Assembly (NCBI RefSeq): GCF_948472415.1
Contig: NZ_OX419519.1
Coordinates: 5,671,001 to 5,735,000, forward strand
DNA from: Kitasatospora fiedleri
Lineage (GTDB): Bacteria > Actinomycetota > Actinomycetes > Streptomycetales > Streptomycetaceae
Length of the DNA: 64,000 nucleotides
Direction of reading: 5' to 3'
The notes under the pieces were generated by a model, which had not been told where the DNA came from, made no database searches, and worked only from the letters and a program-made list of their open reading frames with translations. The position numbers and the translations under genes were made by a program. Numbering within the stretch: position 1 is the stretch's first letter; every line of letters begins with the position of its first letter. Below are positions 16,589 to 26,008 of the stretch, one piece after another.

Positions 16589-17704
16589 ATGACCGCTCCC
16601 GCCGCCGTCGACCCCGACCCCGGTTCCGACCCCGGTGCCGCCCCCGGCCCCGACGCGTCCGCGACCGCCCCCGACGGCCCCGCGTCGGTCCGGCGCAAGC
16701 TGCTGGTGCTGCTGCTCGCCGTGCTGCTGCTGGCCACCGTCGGCACCGTCGCGGTGCGGTACGCCGCGCAGCGCTCCGACCGCCGCGACCAGGAACAGGC
16801 GGGCGGGCCGCCGGTGCACGAGGGGAGGGTCGCGCTGGACGCGTCCGGCGGGCGGCAGCTGCTGATCCGCAACCTGGCCTGGGGCCCGCACCGCGACGAG
16901 GTCGCCGCGGTGCCCGCCGAAGACCCGGACGGGCCGCGCACCGCGTCCGGGGTCAAGTGCCTGCGCTTCCACGCCGCCGGCGGCACCGGCATCTGCCTGC
17001 AGGCCGAGCGCGGCGCGCTGGACGACACCTACCACGCCTCGGTGCTGGACTCCGCGCTGCACGAGGTCCGGCGCTTCCCCGCCCCGGGCATCCCGACCCG
17101 GGCCCGGGTCTCCCCGTCCGGGCACCTGGTCGGCTGGACGGTGTTCGTCAGCGGCGACTCGTACGCGGGCACCGACTTCTCCACCCGCACCGCGATCGTC
17201 GACACCCGCGACTGGACGTTCTACGACAACCTGGAGAACTTCCGGCTGCTCCGGGACGGGCACCAGGTGCAGGCCGCCGACGTCAACGTCTGGGGCGTGA
17301 CCTTCGCCGACGACAGCGGCTTCTACGCGACGGTCGCCACCGGCGGCCGGACCTACCTGGTCAGGGGCGACCTGGCGGCCCGCACGCTCACCACCCTGCA
17401 CCAGAACGTCGAGTGCCCCTCGCTGTCGCCGGACGGCACCCGGGTCGCCTACAAGAAGCGGGTCGCCGACGCGGACCCGGCCGCCCCGTGGCGGCTGTAC
17501 GTGCTGGACCTGGCCACCATGACCGAGACCGCGACCGCCGAGCAGCGCAACATCGACGACCAGGCGCTCTGGTCCGACGACCACACCCTGCTCTACTCGA
17601 TGCCCGGCGACTACGGCTCCGACCTGTGGAGCGTCCCGGCCGACGGCAGCGGCGCGCCCGCGCTGCTGGTCCGCTCCGCGGTCGCCCCGGCCTACCTGGG
17701 CTGA
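16589..17704 (+). CDS. Membrane-anchored TolB-like beta-propeller protein
   Basis: 371 residues. Residues 1-32 are a D/P/A-rich cytoplasmic tail, residues 36-56 one membrane helix (LLVLLLAVLLLATVGTVAV), and the rest an extracytoplasmic domain with WD40/TolB-type PD40 motifs such as LSPDGTRVAYKK and WSDDHTLLY. Such proteins are common in Streptomyces with no known role. GGAGGGC precedes the ATG. It could be part of the phosphoesterase-MFS transcript. Confidence 0.75.
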   Translation: MTAPAAVDPDPGSDPGAAPGPDASATAPDGPASVRRKLLVLLLAVLLLATVGTVAVRYAAQRSDRRDQEQAGGPPVHEGRVALDASGGRQLLIRNLAWGPHRDEVAAVPAEDPDGPRTASGVKCLRFHAAGGTGICLQAERGALDDTYHASVLDSALHEVRRFPAPGIPTRARVSPSGHLVGWTVFVSGDSYAGTDFSTRTAIVDTRDWTFYDNLENFRLLRDGHQVQAADVNVWGVTFADDSGFYATVATGGRTYLVRGDLAARTLTTLHQNVECPSLSPDGTRVAYKKRVADADPAAPWRLYVLDLATMTETATAEQRNIDDQALWSDDHTLLYSMPGDYGSDLWSVPADGSGAPALLVRSAVAPAYLG

Positions 17705-17725
17705 CGGCGCCCGCCCGGACCGGAG

Positions 17726-18217
17726 CTAACCGGCGGCGGGCGTCGGCGGGTCGGGCCAGAAGAACGTCCGGTCGTAGTCGGCGGCGACCAGGCGCCGGAC
17801 CGCCTCCGCGAAGCCGTGGCCGACCCGCTGGAAGCCGGCGTCGCCGACCAGCAGCACGTCGCCGTCCTCGGCCAGCAGCAGCGCCTCCTCGGTGCCGAAG
17901 GCGGTGCCGACCAGGGCCACCTGCTGCCCCAGCCGCCGGGACCAGATCCCCACGCTGCGCGGGAAGGCGTGGGTGGACTCCAGGGTCGGCTCGGTCGCGG
18001 TGGTCAGGGCCGTCTCGGCGCCGCGGAACCGCCAGGTCACCGTCAGCCCGCCCCAGGCGGCCAGGAACTCCCGCAGCCGGTCGGTGACCTGGTAGCCCTC
18101 CTCGGCGTAGTCCGCGCACGCCCGCTCCGGGTCGAACGGGTGGACCTCGACCTCCGCCGCGCCGCCCAGCGCCTCCCGCAGGGCCGGGACGCCCGTGCGC
18201 CCGTCGGTGCCGCTCAT
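17726..18217 (-). CDS. SUKH-3 family immunity protein
   Basis: 163 residues. DYAEEGYQVTDRLREFLAAWGG and the central IWSRRLGQQVALVG segment fit the SUKH-3 domain, a group of immunity proteins that neutralise nucleic-acid deaminase and nuclease toxins. Its ATG overlaps the stop of the RHS toxin gene by four bases (ATGA), the expected position for the cognate antidote. The last part (FAEAVRRLVAADYDRTFFWP) is also typical. I infer that it binds the C-terminal deaminase domain of the RHS protein. Confidence 0.85.
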   Translation of the reverse strand: MSGTDGRTGVPALREALGGAAEVEVHPFDPERACADYAEEGYQVTDRLREFLAAWGGLTVTWRFRGAETALTTATEPTLESTHAFPRSVGIWSRRLGQQVALVGTAFGTEEALLLAEDGDVLLVGDAGFQRVGHGFAEAVRRLVAADYDRTFFWPDPPTPAAG

Positions 18218-21200
18218 CCGGTCAGTACCTCGCCTCCGAAGTGGGGGACCCAACTTCCGCAGTTCTCGCACATCTTGAACTTCTTGCCCTTGGTGTTGAC
18301 GGTGACCAGGTCGATGTTCTTCGGGTCCGCGCCGTCCTTGGCCGCGTTGGTGAACATCCGCGGCTCGCCGCACACCCCCGGCGGCCGGCCGTCGGTGCGC
18401 TGCGACTCGGCGGGCATCGCCTCGTTGACCTTCTGGTGGTGCCCGCTCTCCGGGCCGCTCTCACCGTAGTAGGTCCTGCCGGTGGTGCGGTCGCGGCCCA
18501 CCGTGTAGGCGCCCGGCGGCGTCTCGTCCTCGCCGAGCCCGGCGGCGACCTGCTGGGCGCGTTTCTTGCCCAGCTCCATCAGTTCCTTCTTGAGGTCGCC
18601 GGACGCCTCCGGCATCAGGCCGAGCGGGTCGGCCCAGGTGTGCGGGTTGTGGACGTACGCGTGCGGGTTGGGCGCGGGCGAGAGGCCGAGCGGGTCGGGG
18701 CTGGTGTAGCGGGCCGTCTCGGGGTCGTAGTAGCGGTTGAGGTTGTAGTGGAGCCGGGTCTCCGGGTCGAAGTACTGGCCGGGGAAGCGCAGCGGGGTGT
18801 ACGTGGTGCTGTCGCCGGGCCAGGTGGTGTGGCCCCACACGGTGGGGGTGGCCCGCCAGGCGATGGTGTCGGTGGCCGGGTCGACGAGTTCGGTGGGGGT
18901 GCCGACCAGGTCGGTGACGATGGCGAAGAAGCGCCGGTCGACCTGCTCCCGGTCGGTGATGGTCTCGGTCTGGGCGAGCGGCTGGAGCCCCTTGTGGTCC
19001 CAGCTGAGGGTGTGCGGGCCGGGCAGGTAGGGCGCCGAGGTGGTCTGCTCGACCAGGACGGAGCCGTCCCAGGTGAACTCGGTGCGCTCCTCGACGGTGG
19101 TCCCGTCGGCGGCCAGCCGGTGCTTGGCGGTCCGCCGCCCGAACGGGTCGTACAGGTAGCGCCAGCGGGTGCCGTCGGGGGTGGTGACGCCGGTGAGGCG
19201 GTCCTCGCCGTCCCAGCTGTAGTGCCAGGTGTCGGGCTTCCGCGACAGCCGGGTGACCTGCCGCAGGACGGTGCGTCCGGCGGCGTCGTGCTCGTAGCGG
19301 ACCCGGCCGGCGGCGGTGAGCCGGGTGCCGGTGTGGACGCGGCTGCCGCGGGCGGCCTCGGTGGCGCCGGTGGCGGGCCAGTCGGCCTCGGTGAGGTTGC
19401 CGACCGGGTCGTAGGCGTAGCTCTCGGTCCAGCCCTCGGCCCGGACGGCGGTGACCCGGTCGGCGGCGTCGTGCTCGAAGGTGCGCAGGCCGTTCAGCCG
19501 GTCGTCGACGCCGGTCAGCAGGCCGTCGGCGCGGTAGGCGTAGTCGCGGCGCTGCAGGACGTCCCGTTCGGAGCGCAGGATCTGGCCGGTCAGCCGGTGC
19601 TCGGTGTCCCAGCTGCTGGCCAGGGTCAGCCGTTCGCCGAGGGAGCGTTCGAGTTCCCGGCCGACCTCGTCGTAGCGGAACTCCAGGGTGCCGGCGGCGG
19701 TGGCCAGCGCGGTCCGGCGGCCCTCCGGGTCGTAGGCCCAGTCGCTGGCGTGGCCGGCCGGGGTGGTGCGGCGCACGCTGCGGCCCAGCGGGTCGCGGGT
19801 GTGGGTGAGGGTGCGGCCGTCGACCGTCTCGGTGAGGACGCGGCCCAGCGCGTCGACGGTGCGCAGCACCTCGGCGTCCGGCCCGGTGGCCCGCAGCAGG
19901 TGCCCGGCCGGGTCGTAGGCGTAGGTGGTGGCGGCTCCGTCGACGTCCTTGGCGACCACCTGCCCCAGCAGGTCGTAGGCGTAGCGGACCAGGCTGCCGG
20001 TCGGGGTGGTGCGGGCGACCACCTGCCCGGCCGCGTCCAGCTGGTAGCCGACCGTCCGGCCGTCGAAGTCGCGCTCGCCGACCAGCCGCCCGGCGGCGTC
20101 GTACGCGTAGCTCCACCGGCGGCCCAGCGGGTCGGTGACGGCCACCAGGTTCATGTCGGCGTCGTAGTCGAAGACCAGCCGGGTGCCGTCGGGGTCGGTC
20201 CGGGCGGCGACCGTCTCGAACGGGGTGTACTCGTACCTGGTGGCCCGGCCCAGCCCGTCGGTGCGGACCAGCAGGTTGCCCTCGTCGTCGTACGTCCAGG
20301 TCTCGGTGGTGCCGTCGGGCGCGGTGCAGGCGCGCAGCCGGCCCTCGGGGGTCCACTCCAGCCGGGTGACGGCGCCCAGCGGGTCGGTGACGGCGGTGAT
20401 CCGGCCGAAGGCGTCCCGCCGGTAGCGGGTGGTGGCGCCGTCCCGGTCGGTGATCTCGACCGGGAGGCCGGCCGGGTTGCAGCGCACCAGGGTGGAGTGG
20501 CCCAGCGGGTCGGTGACGGCGGCCAGGTGGCCGTCCTCGTCGTACCGGTAGCGGGTGGTGGCGCCGGTCGGCTCGGTGACCGAGGTGCGCCGGCCGGCCG
20601 CGTCGTAGGTCTGGCGCCAGGTCAGGCCGCCCGGTCGGGTGATCTCGGTGGGCAGGCTGGTGTCGCCGAAGTACGCCGCGGTGGACCGCTCGCCGTCCGG
20701 GCGGGTGACGGCGGTCAGGTCGCCGACGCCGTCGTGGGCGAAGTGCGTGGTGCGGCCGAGCGGGTCGGTGCGCGACAGCAGCCGGTCGTGCGCGTCGCGT
20801 TCGAAGCGGGTGGTGTTCCGAGCGGGTCGGTGATCGCGGTGATCTGGTGGCGCTCGTTGACGGTGTAGGTGGTGGTGTGCCCGAGGGCGTTGGTCTCCGT
20901 GGTGGTCCGCAGACCGGTGTCCGGGTCCGGCTCGCCGTACTCGAAGTGAAAGCGCAGGGTGCCGTCGGCGGCGCCCTCGTCGGTGACCCGGTCCCGGGCG
21001 TCGTAGGTGTAGCGGTACTCGGTGCCGTTGCGGTCGGTCCAGGCGGTGATCCGGCCGGCGGCGTCGTTGCCGAACCGCAGCGGCCTTCCGGAGGAGTCGT
21101 AGACCGAGCTCAGGTGCCCGTCGGTGTAGCCGTACCGGGCCAGCAGCAGGTCGCGGCCCTCCTCGCCCGCGCCGGCCAGGCGCAGCGCGGTGATCCGGCC

Positions 21201-22016
21201 GCCGTCGACGGTCACCAGTACCTGGTAGCCGCCGGAGTGGGTGAGCGAGAGCGGGACGCCGTCGGCGTCGTGGACGAGGTCCACCCGGTGGCCGGAACGG
21301 TCCCGGACGGCGGTCAGCAGGGCGACGTCCCCGGCCGGGCGGCGGGTGAACTCCTTGACCAGGCCCCCGGCGCGGTCGGTCAGCGTGTAGCCGCCGCCGT
21401 CCGGGGCGAGCGCGAGGTCCAGCCGGGCGCCGGCGCCGGCCCGGCTGGGCTCGCCGGGCGCGGGGTGCGGGTACGCCTGGGCGGTGCGGTCGGGGGTGAG
21501 GTGGACGACGCCCTCGGCGTCGATCTCCAGCCGCTCGTCGAAGGTGCAGGCCCACGTCGGGCCCATCCACCAGCCGGCCCGGTGGTCCGACTCGTAGGAG
21601 CGCTTGAACAGCAGCGGCAGCGCGCCGGGCAGGGCGACGTCCTGCTGCTCGATGAACATCACGCCGGTCGCCACGTCGACCGGCTCGCCGCCCTGGCAGC
21701 GCGACTCGGGCGGCCGGCCCGGCCGGTGCGGGTCCGCCACCCGCTCGCGGCCCCGGCCCTCGTTGTGCGGGGCGGACCCGCGCCCGCCGCCGCCCGAACG
21801 GGGGTGCGGGACGCCGTCCCTGCCCTCGCCCTTGAGGATCTTCTCCAGGTCCTTGACGTGCTTCTGCTCGATCTCGCGGGTGTTCTTGGCGACGGTCCTC
21901 AGGTTGTCGCCGGCCTTGCGGTAGAAGGACTTCAACGCCTTGCCGGCGTCCTCGGCGAGTGTCTTGCCGAGCTTCTGCGCGCCGTGTTCGAGTGCTTTGA
22001 CGATCTGGTTGCTCAC
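18214..22016 (-). CDS. RHS/YD-repeat polymorphic toxin with C-terminal YwqJ-type deaminase (apparent frameshift)
   Basis: About 1,267 residues when one missing base at 20818-20819 is restored; at that point the frame ITDPLG breaks and continues as TTRFERDAH in the next frame. Domains in order: a helical lead, a DUF6531-type segment (CQGGEPVDVATG), some 20 YD/RHS repeats, the RHS core ending (YNLNRYYDPETARYTSPDPLG), then a 130-residue toxin. The toxin has YYGESG, the zinc motif C-G-E-P (cysteine at 18370-18372, glutamate at 18364-18366) and C-E-N-C (18259-18270), the pattern of YwqJ-like cytidine-deaminase-fold enzymes, which deaminate bases in nucleic acid. It starts at GTG overlapping the WXG100-like gene by four bases and ends overlapping the SUKH-3 gene. 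The WXG-like partner points to ESX-type secretion. Confidence 0.88.
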
Positions 22017-22738
22017 TCGAAGCTCACTCCCGCGATCTTCGACTGGAAGACCTGGGCGTGGCCGGCGACGGTCTCGGCGTGGTCGTGCATCGTGCGGGCG
22101 TGTTCGTCCAGGGCGTCGGGGTCGATGCGGAAGCCGGTGCCGCCCGCGCCGGCGGCGGAGACGCCGAGCGCGCCTTCGGCGGCCTGGAAGACCATGCCCT
22201 GGACGGCGTTGGCGACGGTGTCCACCAGCGGGTTGATGGCGGCTTCCACCACCTGGCCGATGACGTACTGCTCCAGTTGTTGTTCCAGGTAGTTGATCAG
22301 GCGTTTGGCGGCCTCCTCGATCAGGAGGACCGCGGCTTCGGCCGCGCCGAGGGTGGCGATCGCGGCGGCCTGGTCGGCGACGAACGCGGCGGCCAGCGCG
22401 ACCAGTTCGGCGATGGTCTCCACCTTCATCGCCACGATCACGTCCGCCGCCGCGTCCAGTGCCTGCGCCACCACGTGGCAGGCCTGGACGAGTTCGTTCA
22501 GGTGCTGGTCGGAGACGGCCGCCCACTTGGTGAGCAGCGCCTCGTAGGAGGCGCCCTCGTAGGCCTGGCCCAGTTGCTGGACGGTCGCCGTGGACTGCTG
22601 GTGCGAGGCGTCCACGTTCTCCGCGAACTCCCGTACGTGGCCCGCGAACTCGCGGACCTTGTCCTCGTTCACCGTCGGCCAGTTGATGCCGATGATCGAG
22701 AGGAAGTCCACCACCTCGCCGGGCAGTTCGATCGCCAT
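22013..22738 (-). CDS. WXG100-like helical protein, N-terminal partner of the RHS toxin
   Basis: 241 residues, mostly helical. The first 110 residues resemble WXG100/LXG-type secreted helical hairpins: INWPTVNEDKVREFAGHVREF, then QQLGQAYEGASYEALLTKWA. Hydrophobic alanine-rich helices follow (residues 115-165). Such proteins are cargo or chaperones of type VII secretion. ATG at 22738 follows GGGGG. The stop overlaps the RHS start by four bases, so the pair is translated together. No secretion apparatus gene is in the window. Confidence 0.75.
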   Translation of the reverse strand: MAIELPGEVVDFLSIIGINWPTVNEDKVREFAGHVREFAENVDASHQQSTATVQQLGQAYEGASYEALLTKWAAVSDQHLNELVQACHVVAQALDAAADVIVAMKVETIAELVALAAAFVADQAAAIATLGAAEAAVLLIEEAAKRLINYLEQQLEQYVIGQVVEAAINPLVDTVANAVQGMVFQAAEGALGVSAAGAGGTGFRIDPDALDEHARTMHDHAETVAGHAQVFQSKIAGVSFE

Positions 22739-22860
22739 GGTGCCCCCGTTTTCCTGACCTGCGCGTGTGCGTGGGTGCCAAAATACCCGGACGTACCGAC
22801 CGGCGGAACGGTTGCCGGGCGGCACGGGCGCCGGTGCGGTCGCTCAGCCGGTCGGTCGGC

Positions 22861-22920
22861 CAGCCGGGCGGACGGTCGGTCAGCCGGGCGGACGGTCGGT
22901 CAGCCGGCCGGGCGGACGGT
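22861..22920. repeat. 20-bp tandem repeat at the OsmC 3' end
   Basis: The unit CAGCCGGGCGGACGGTCGGT is present at 22861-22880 and 22881-22900; a third copy (22901 on) has a four-base insertion. Related CGGTCGGT motifs extend left to about 22850. The OsmC stop codon lies at the edge of the third unit. Confidence 0.85.
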
Positions 22921-23382
22921 CACCACCGGCTCGTGGCGGACCGGGAAGTTCACCGAGGAGGCGATGAAGCAGTCCCGGGACGCCGGGCCGTGCAGGGCCA
23001 GCGCCTGCGCGCGCATCGACTCCTCGGCGACCTCGATCCGCGGGCGGAGCACCACCTCGGTGAACCGGCCGCCGTTGCCCTCGGTGCGCATGGTGCCGGT
23101 GGAGTCGTCCGCGTAGGAGCGCACCACGACGCCGTTGACCGCGCAGTGGTGCAGGTAGGAGAGCAGGTGGCACTGGGCGAGCGCGGCCAGCAGCAGCTGC
23201 TCCGGGTTCCACCGGGAGCGGTCGCCGCGGAAGGTCGGGTCGGCGCTGCCCAGGACGTCCGGCAGGCCCTCGGCCGAGACCGTGTGGTCCCGGGCGTAGG
23301 AGCGGTAGTGGTCGGTGCCGGTGCCGAGGTCGCCGGTCCACTCGACCCGGACCGCGTAGTGGTGGTCGTGGGAGAAGGCCAT
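22900..23382 (-). CDS. OsmC family peroxiredoxin
   Basis: 160 residues. Reduces organic peroxides with two redox cysteines, visible in LAQCHLLSYL and SRDCFIASSVNFP. The basic start HYAVRVEWTGDLG and the segment RWNPEQLLLAAL are typical of the OsmC/Ohr fold; the variant is closer to OsmC than Ohr. It starts 5 bases after the GntR regulator stop, so the two form an operon. The C-terminus ends inside the tandem repeats. Confidence 0.9.
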   Translation of the reverse strand: MAFSHDHHYAVRVEWTGDLGTGTDHYRSYARDHTVSAEGLPDVLGSADPTFRGDRSRWNPEQLLLAALAQCHLLSYLHHCAVNGVVVRSYADDSTGTMRTEGNGGRFTEVVLRPRIEVAEESMRAQALALHGPASRDCFIASSVNFPVRHEPVVTVRPAG

Positions 23383-23387
23383 GCGGG

Positions 23388-24038
23388 TCACTCCGTGTCG
23401 TCGGGCGCGGCCGGTCGGTCGGCCGCGCAGGTGTCCAGGACGTGCCGGCGGGCCGCCGCCGCGGCGGCGGCCCCGTCCCCGGCGGTGATCGCGGCGAGCA
23501 GGTCGCGGTGCTGGGCGTCGACCAGGGCGGTGCGTCCGGGCGGGCCGAGGGTGCGCCGGGTGGAGACCTGGATCTGGTCCCACAGCCGGTCCAGGCTGTG
23601 CAGCGCCACCGGGTTGGCCGCCAGCTCGGCGACCTGCCGGTGGAAGGCCCGGTTCAGCCGCACCGCCGCGGTCAACTCCCCGTCCACGGTGGCCCGGTGG
23701 GTGCGGTCGGCGAGCGCGGCCAGGTCGGCCAGCTCGGCCGGGGCCAGCCGCCCCGCCCGCTGCCGCTCGGCCGCCAGCTCGGCCGTCAGCGCCTCCAGCG
23801 CGGCCCGCACCCGGTAGACGTGCACCAGCTCCGCGCCGTCCAGCCGCACCACCCGCACGCCCCGCCCGGCCGGGGCCAGCAGCCCGTCCGAGGCCAGCGC
23901 CCGGAACGCCTCCCGCACCGGCGTGCGGCTCACCCCCAGCGCCCCGGCGACCTCCATCTCGCCCAGCCGGGAGCCCGGCGGGTAGTGGCCGTCCAGGATC
24001 AGTTCCCGCAGTCGCACGCGGGTGCTCTCGGTCTGCAC
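23388..24038 (-). CDS. GntR family regulator (FadR/FCD type)
   Basis: 216 residues from GTG 24038. N-terminal winged helix (residues 10-70: LRELILDGHYPPGSRLGEMEVAGALGVSRTPVREAFRAL) and a C-terminal FCD helical domain with metal-binding D and H residues (NRAFHRQVAEL, DAQHRDLLAAI). In-frame ATGs at 24065 and 24074 lie inside a perfect palindrome, so GTG, downstream of that presumed operator, is preferred; a leaderless start at ATG cannot be excluded. The regulator probably controls itself and the OsmC gene behind it, and perhaps the divergent gene at 24186. Confidence 0.85.
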   Translation of the reverse strand: MQTESTRVRLRELILDGHYPPGSRLGEMEVAGALGVSRTPVREAFRALASDGLLAPAGRGVRVVRLDGAELVHVYRVRAALEALTAELAAERQRAGRLAPAELADLAALADRTHRATVDGELTAAVRLNRAFHRQVAELAANPVALHSLDRLWDQIQVSTRRTLGPPGRTALVDAQHRDLLAAITAGDGAAAAAAARRHVLDTCAADRPAAPDDTE

Positions 24039-24062
24039 CGGGCCAGCGTAGAGCGCTGCATG

Positions 24063-24076
24063 CATTGCATGCAATG
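24063..24076. promoter_or_regulatory. Perfect palindrome, likely GntR operator
   Basis: CATTGCATGCAATG, a 14-base perfect palindrome just upstream of the GntR gene. FCD-type GntR proteins bind AT-centred palindromes of this kind (TTGCATGCAA core), and it stands out in very GC-rich surroundings. Confidence 0.7.
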
Positions 24077-24185
24077 ACCCTGCGCGTGCGGCACAGTCGC
24101 AGGTGGGGAACTCGGTGGGGCGCCGACGGCCCGGTCCGCTATATTCGCGCAGCCTCGACCAGTTTCACTCGCAGGGGGAACAGCC

Positions 24186-25912
24186 ATGCCGCTCGACCAG
24201 GAGGGCACCGGGAAGGACGGCCCGGACGACGCCCGGGCCGACGCCCGGGCCGACGCCCGGGACGGCGCTCCGGCCGCCCCGCCTGCCCTCTCGCTGGAGA
24301 AGCCCGCCGCCGGGGCCGCTGAGGCGGGGCCGGGGGCGCAGATGGAGGCGGAGGCGGGCGCCGAGCCGACCGCTGAGGCCCAGCGGACCGTCCCCGCCGT
24401 CTCCTTCGCGAAGCGCGACACCGCCGAGCCCGCTGCCGCCGCCGCGCCCGTCGCCGACACCGTGCCCGTCGCCGACACCGTGTCCGCTGCGGATGCCGCC
24501 GCCGCGCCCGTCGCCCCGCAGCCGGTCAACCCGTGGGCGGTGCCCGCCCCCGGTGCAGCCGCCGAGGCAGCCGCCGCGACTCCCGCTCCCGCTCCCGCGC
24601 CCGCGCCCGCTCCCGCCGCCAACCCGTGGGCGGCCCCCGCACCCGGCGCCACGGCCTCCGCGGCCCCCGCGGCCGGTGCGGCGGAGACCGGTGCGCCCGC
24701 GCCCGCCGCCAACCCGTGGGCCCCCGCCCCGGACGGCCGGCAGCCGTGGGGGAGCGGCGCCTTCCCGCCCCGCAGGGCCCGTACCCCGGCCCGGGCCCGT
24801 ACCCGGGCCAGGTGCCCGGCCAGGTGCCGGGTCAGTTCGGGGCGCCCGGCTACCCGGCGTTCCCGCAGCAGCGGTCGCTGTACACCAACGGGCTGGCCAT
24901 CGCCTCGCTGGTGGTGAGCTTCCTGTGCTTCTTCGGCACCGCCGCCGTCATCATGGGCCCGATCGCGCTGCGCCAGATCAAGCGGACCGGCGAGCGCGGC
25001 CGGGGCCTGGCGATCTCGGCCATCGTGATCGGCTCGATCTGGGCGGTGCTCTTCGCGGTCGTGCTGGTCGCCAACGCCCTCGACCCGGCCTCCGGCCAGG
25101 ACGACGGCGACGGCCGCCCGACCTCCACCCGCCACGGTTCCGCGGTGGTGCCGGCCGCCTCCGCGCTGCGGCTGGAGGTCGGCGAGTGCTTCGACCTGGT
25201 CGGGACGCTGGTGACCAAGCGGGTCGACTGCGCGCAGCCGCACAAGGGCGAGGTCTTCTGGACCGGCATCCCGGTCGAGACGGGCGACTACCCGGCCACG
25301 AGCGTGCTGGAGGACGAGGCGGAGAAGGGCTGCACCGACCACGTCGACCAGTACGTGATGGACACCTGGACGCTCGGCGACTCGCTGGACTACCGCTACG
25401 TCTACCCCGACCGGAACAGCTGGGACGCGGTCGGCGGCCGACGGCTGGTCTGCTTCTTCACCGACAGCAAGCCGCTCACCGCCCCGCTGCGCAAGGACCA
25501 GACCACCCTGACCTCCGACCAGCTGCACCTGCTGCTGGCCACCAACCAGTTCGACCGGGCCTGGGCCGAGGCCCCGAACGAGGACCTCGACGTCGCGGAC
25601 GACCCGGCGGCGTTCCGCACCTGGGCCGACGGGCTGGCCGCCGCCGCCGACAAGCAGGCCGCGCTGCTCGCCGGGGCGCAGTGGACCACCGCCGACCGGA
25701 AGACCGTCGACCGGCTGGTGGGCGAGTCCCGGGAGGCCGCCCGGCACTTCCGGGCCGCCGGGAAGCTGACCGGCGCCGAGGACATCGAACGCGAGCTGAC
25801 GGCCGGCTACCAGCACCTGGGCGACGACCTGATCCTCGACCTGCGCCGCGGGCTGGGCCTGGCCACCCACGACCAGGAGCCCGCCAAGCACCCCTCGAAC
25901 CAGGCGGTCTGA
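24186..25912 (+). CDS. DUF4190-type membrane protein with A/P-rich N-terminus (apparent frameshift)
   Basis: About 575 residues if one C is restored in the run at 24768-24771; without it the first frame stops at 24917. Residues 1-195 are disordered, A/P/E-rich, with three NPWA repeats. Then a P/G/Y-rich stretch (GPYPGPGPYPGQ), two membrane helices (LYTNGLAIASLVVSFLCFF and GLAISAIVIGSIWAVLFAVV) as in DUF4190, and an extracytoplasmic domain with paired cysteines (GECFDL, VDCAQPHKGEVF, EKGCTDHV), like the septum-formation family domain. Function unknown. AGGGGGA precedes ATG. A strong terminator follows at 25938. Confidence 0.78.
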
Positions 25913-25937
25913 CCCCGCCGCGTCCCGTGCCGCCCCA

Positions 25938-25972
25938 CCGGGGCCGGGTGACACCCCGTCACCCGGCCCCGG
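25938..25972. terminator. Bidirectional terminator
   Basis: Perfect 15-bp inverted repeat (25938-25952 and 25958-25972) with loop ACCCC, between the convergent DUF4190-type gene and cobB. Confidence 0.88.
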
Positions 25973-26008
25973 CCGCGTCCGGCCCGGGTCACCCGCCCGC
26001 GCCCGGGT

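Noticed and set aside
15337..17028. Long minus-strand frame opposite the MFS and propeller genes
   Set aside because: Composition is Q/G/A/R-rich as expected for antisense of high-GC genes; no start site, domain or hydrophobic pattern.
18241..20868. 875-codon plus-strand frame opposite the RHS gene
   Set aside because: Antisense of YD repeats gives a periodic G/V/R-rich frame; not a gene.
17726..22738. Phage tail or T6SS context for the RHS protein
   Set aside because: No phage or T6SS genes; the WXG100-like partner and DUF6531 segment point to ESX-type export instead.
20818..24771. Calling the RHS and DUF4190-type genes pseudogenes
   Set aside because: A single-base fix restores full family-like proteins, and the same error signature occurs in pssA and others.
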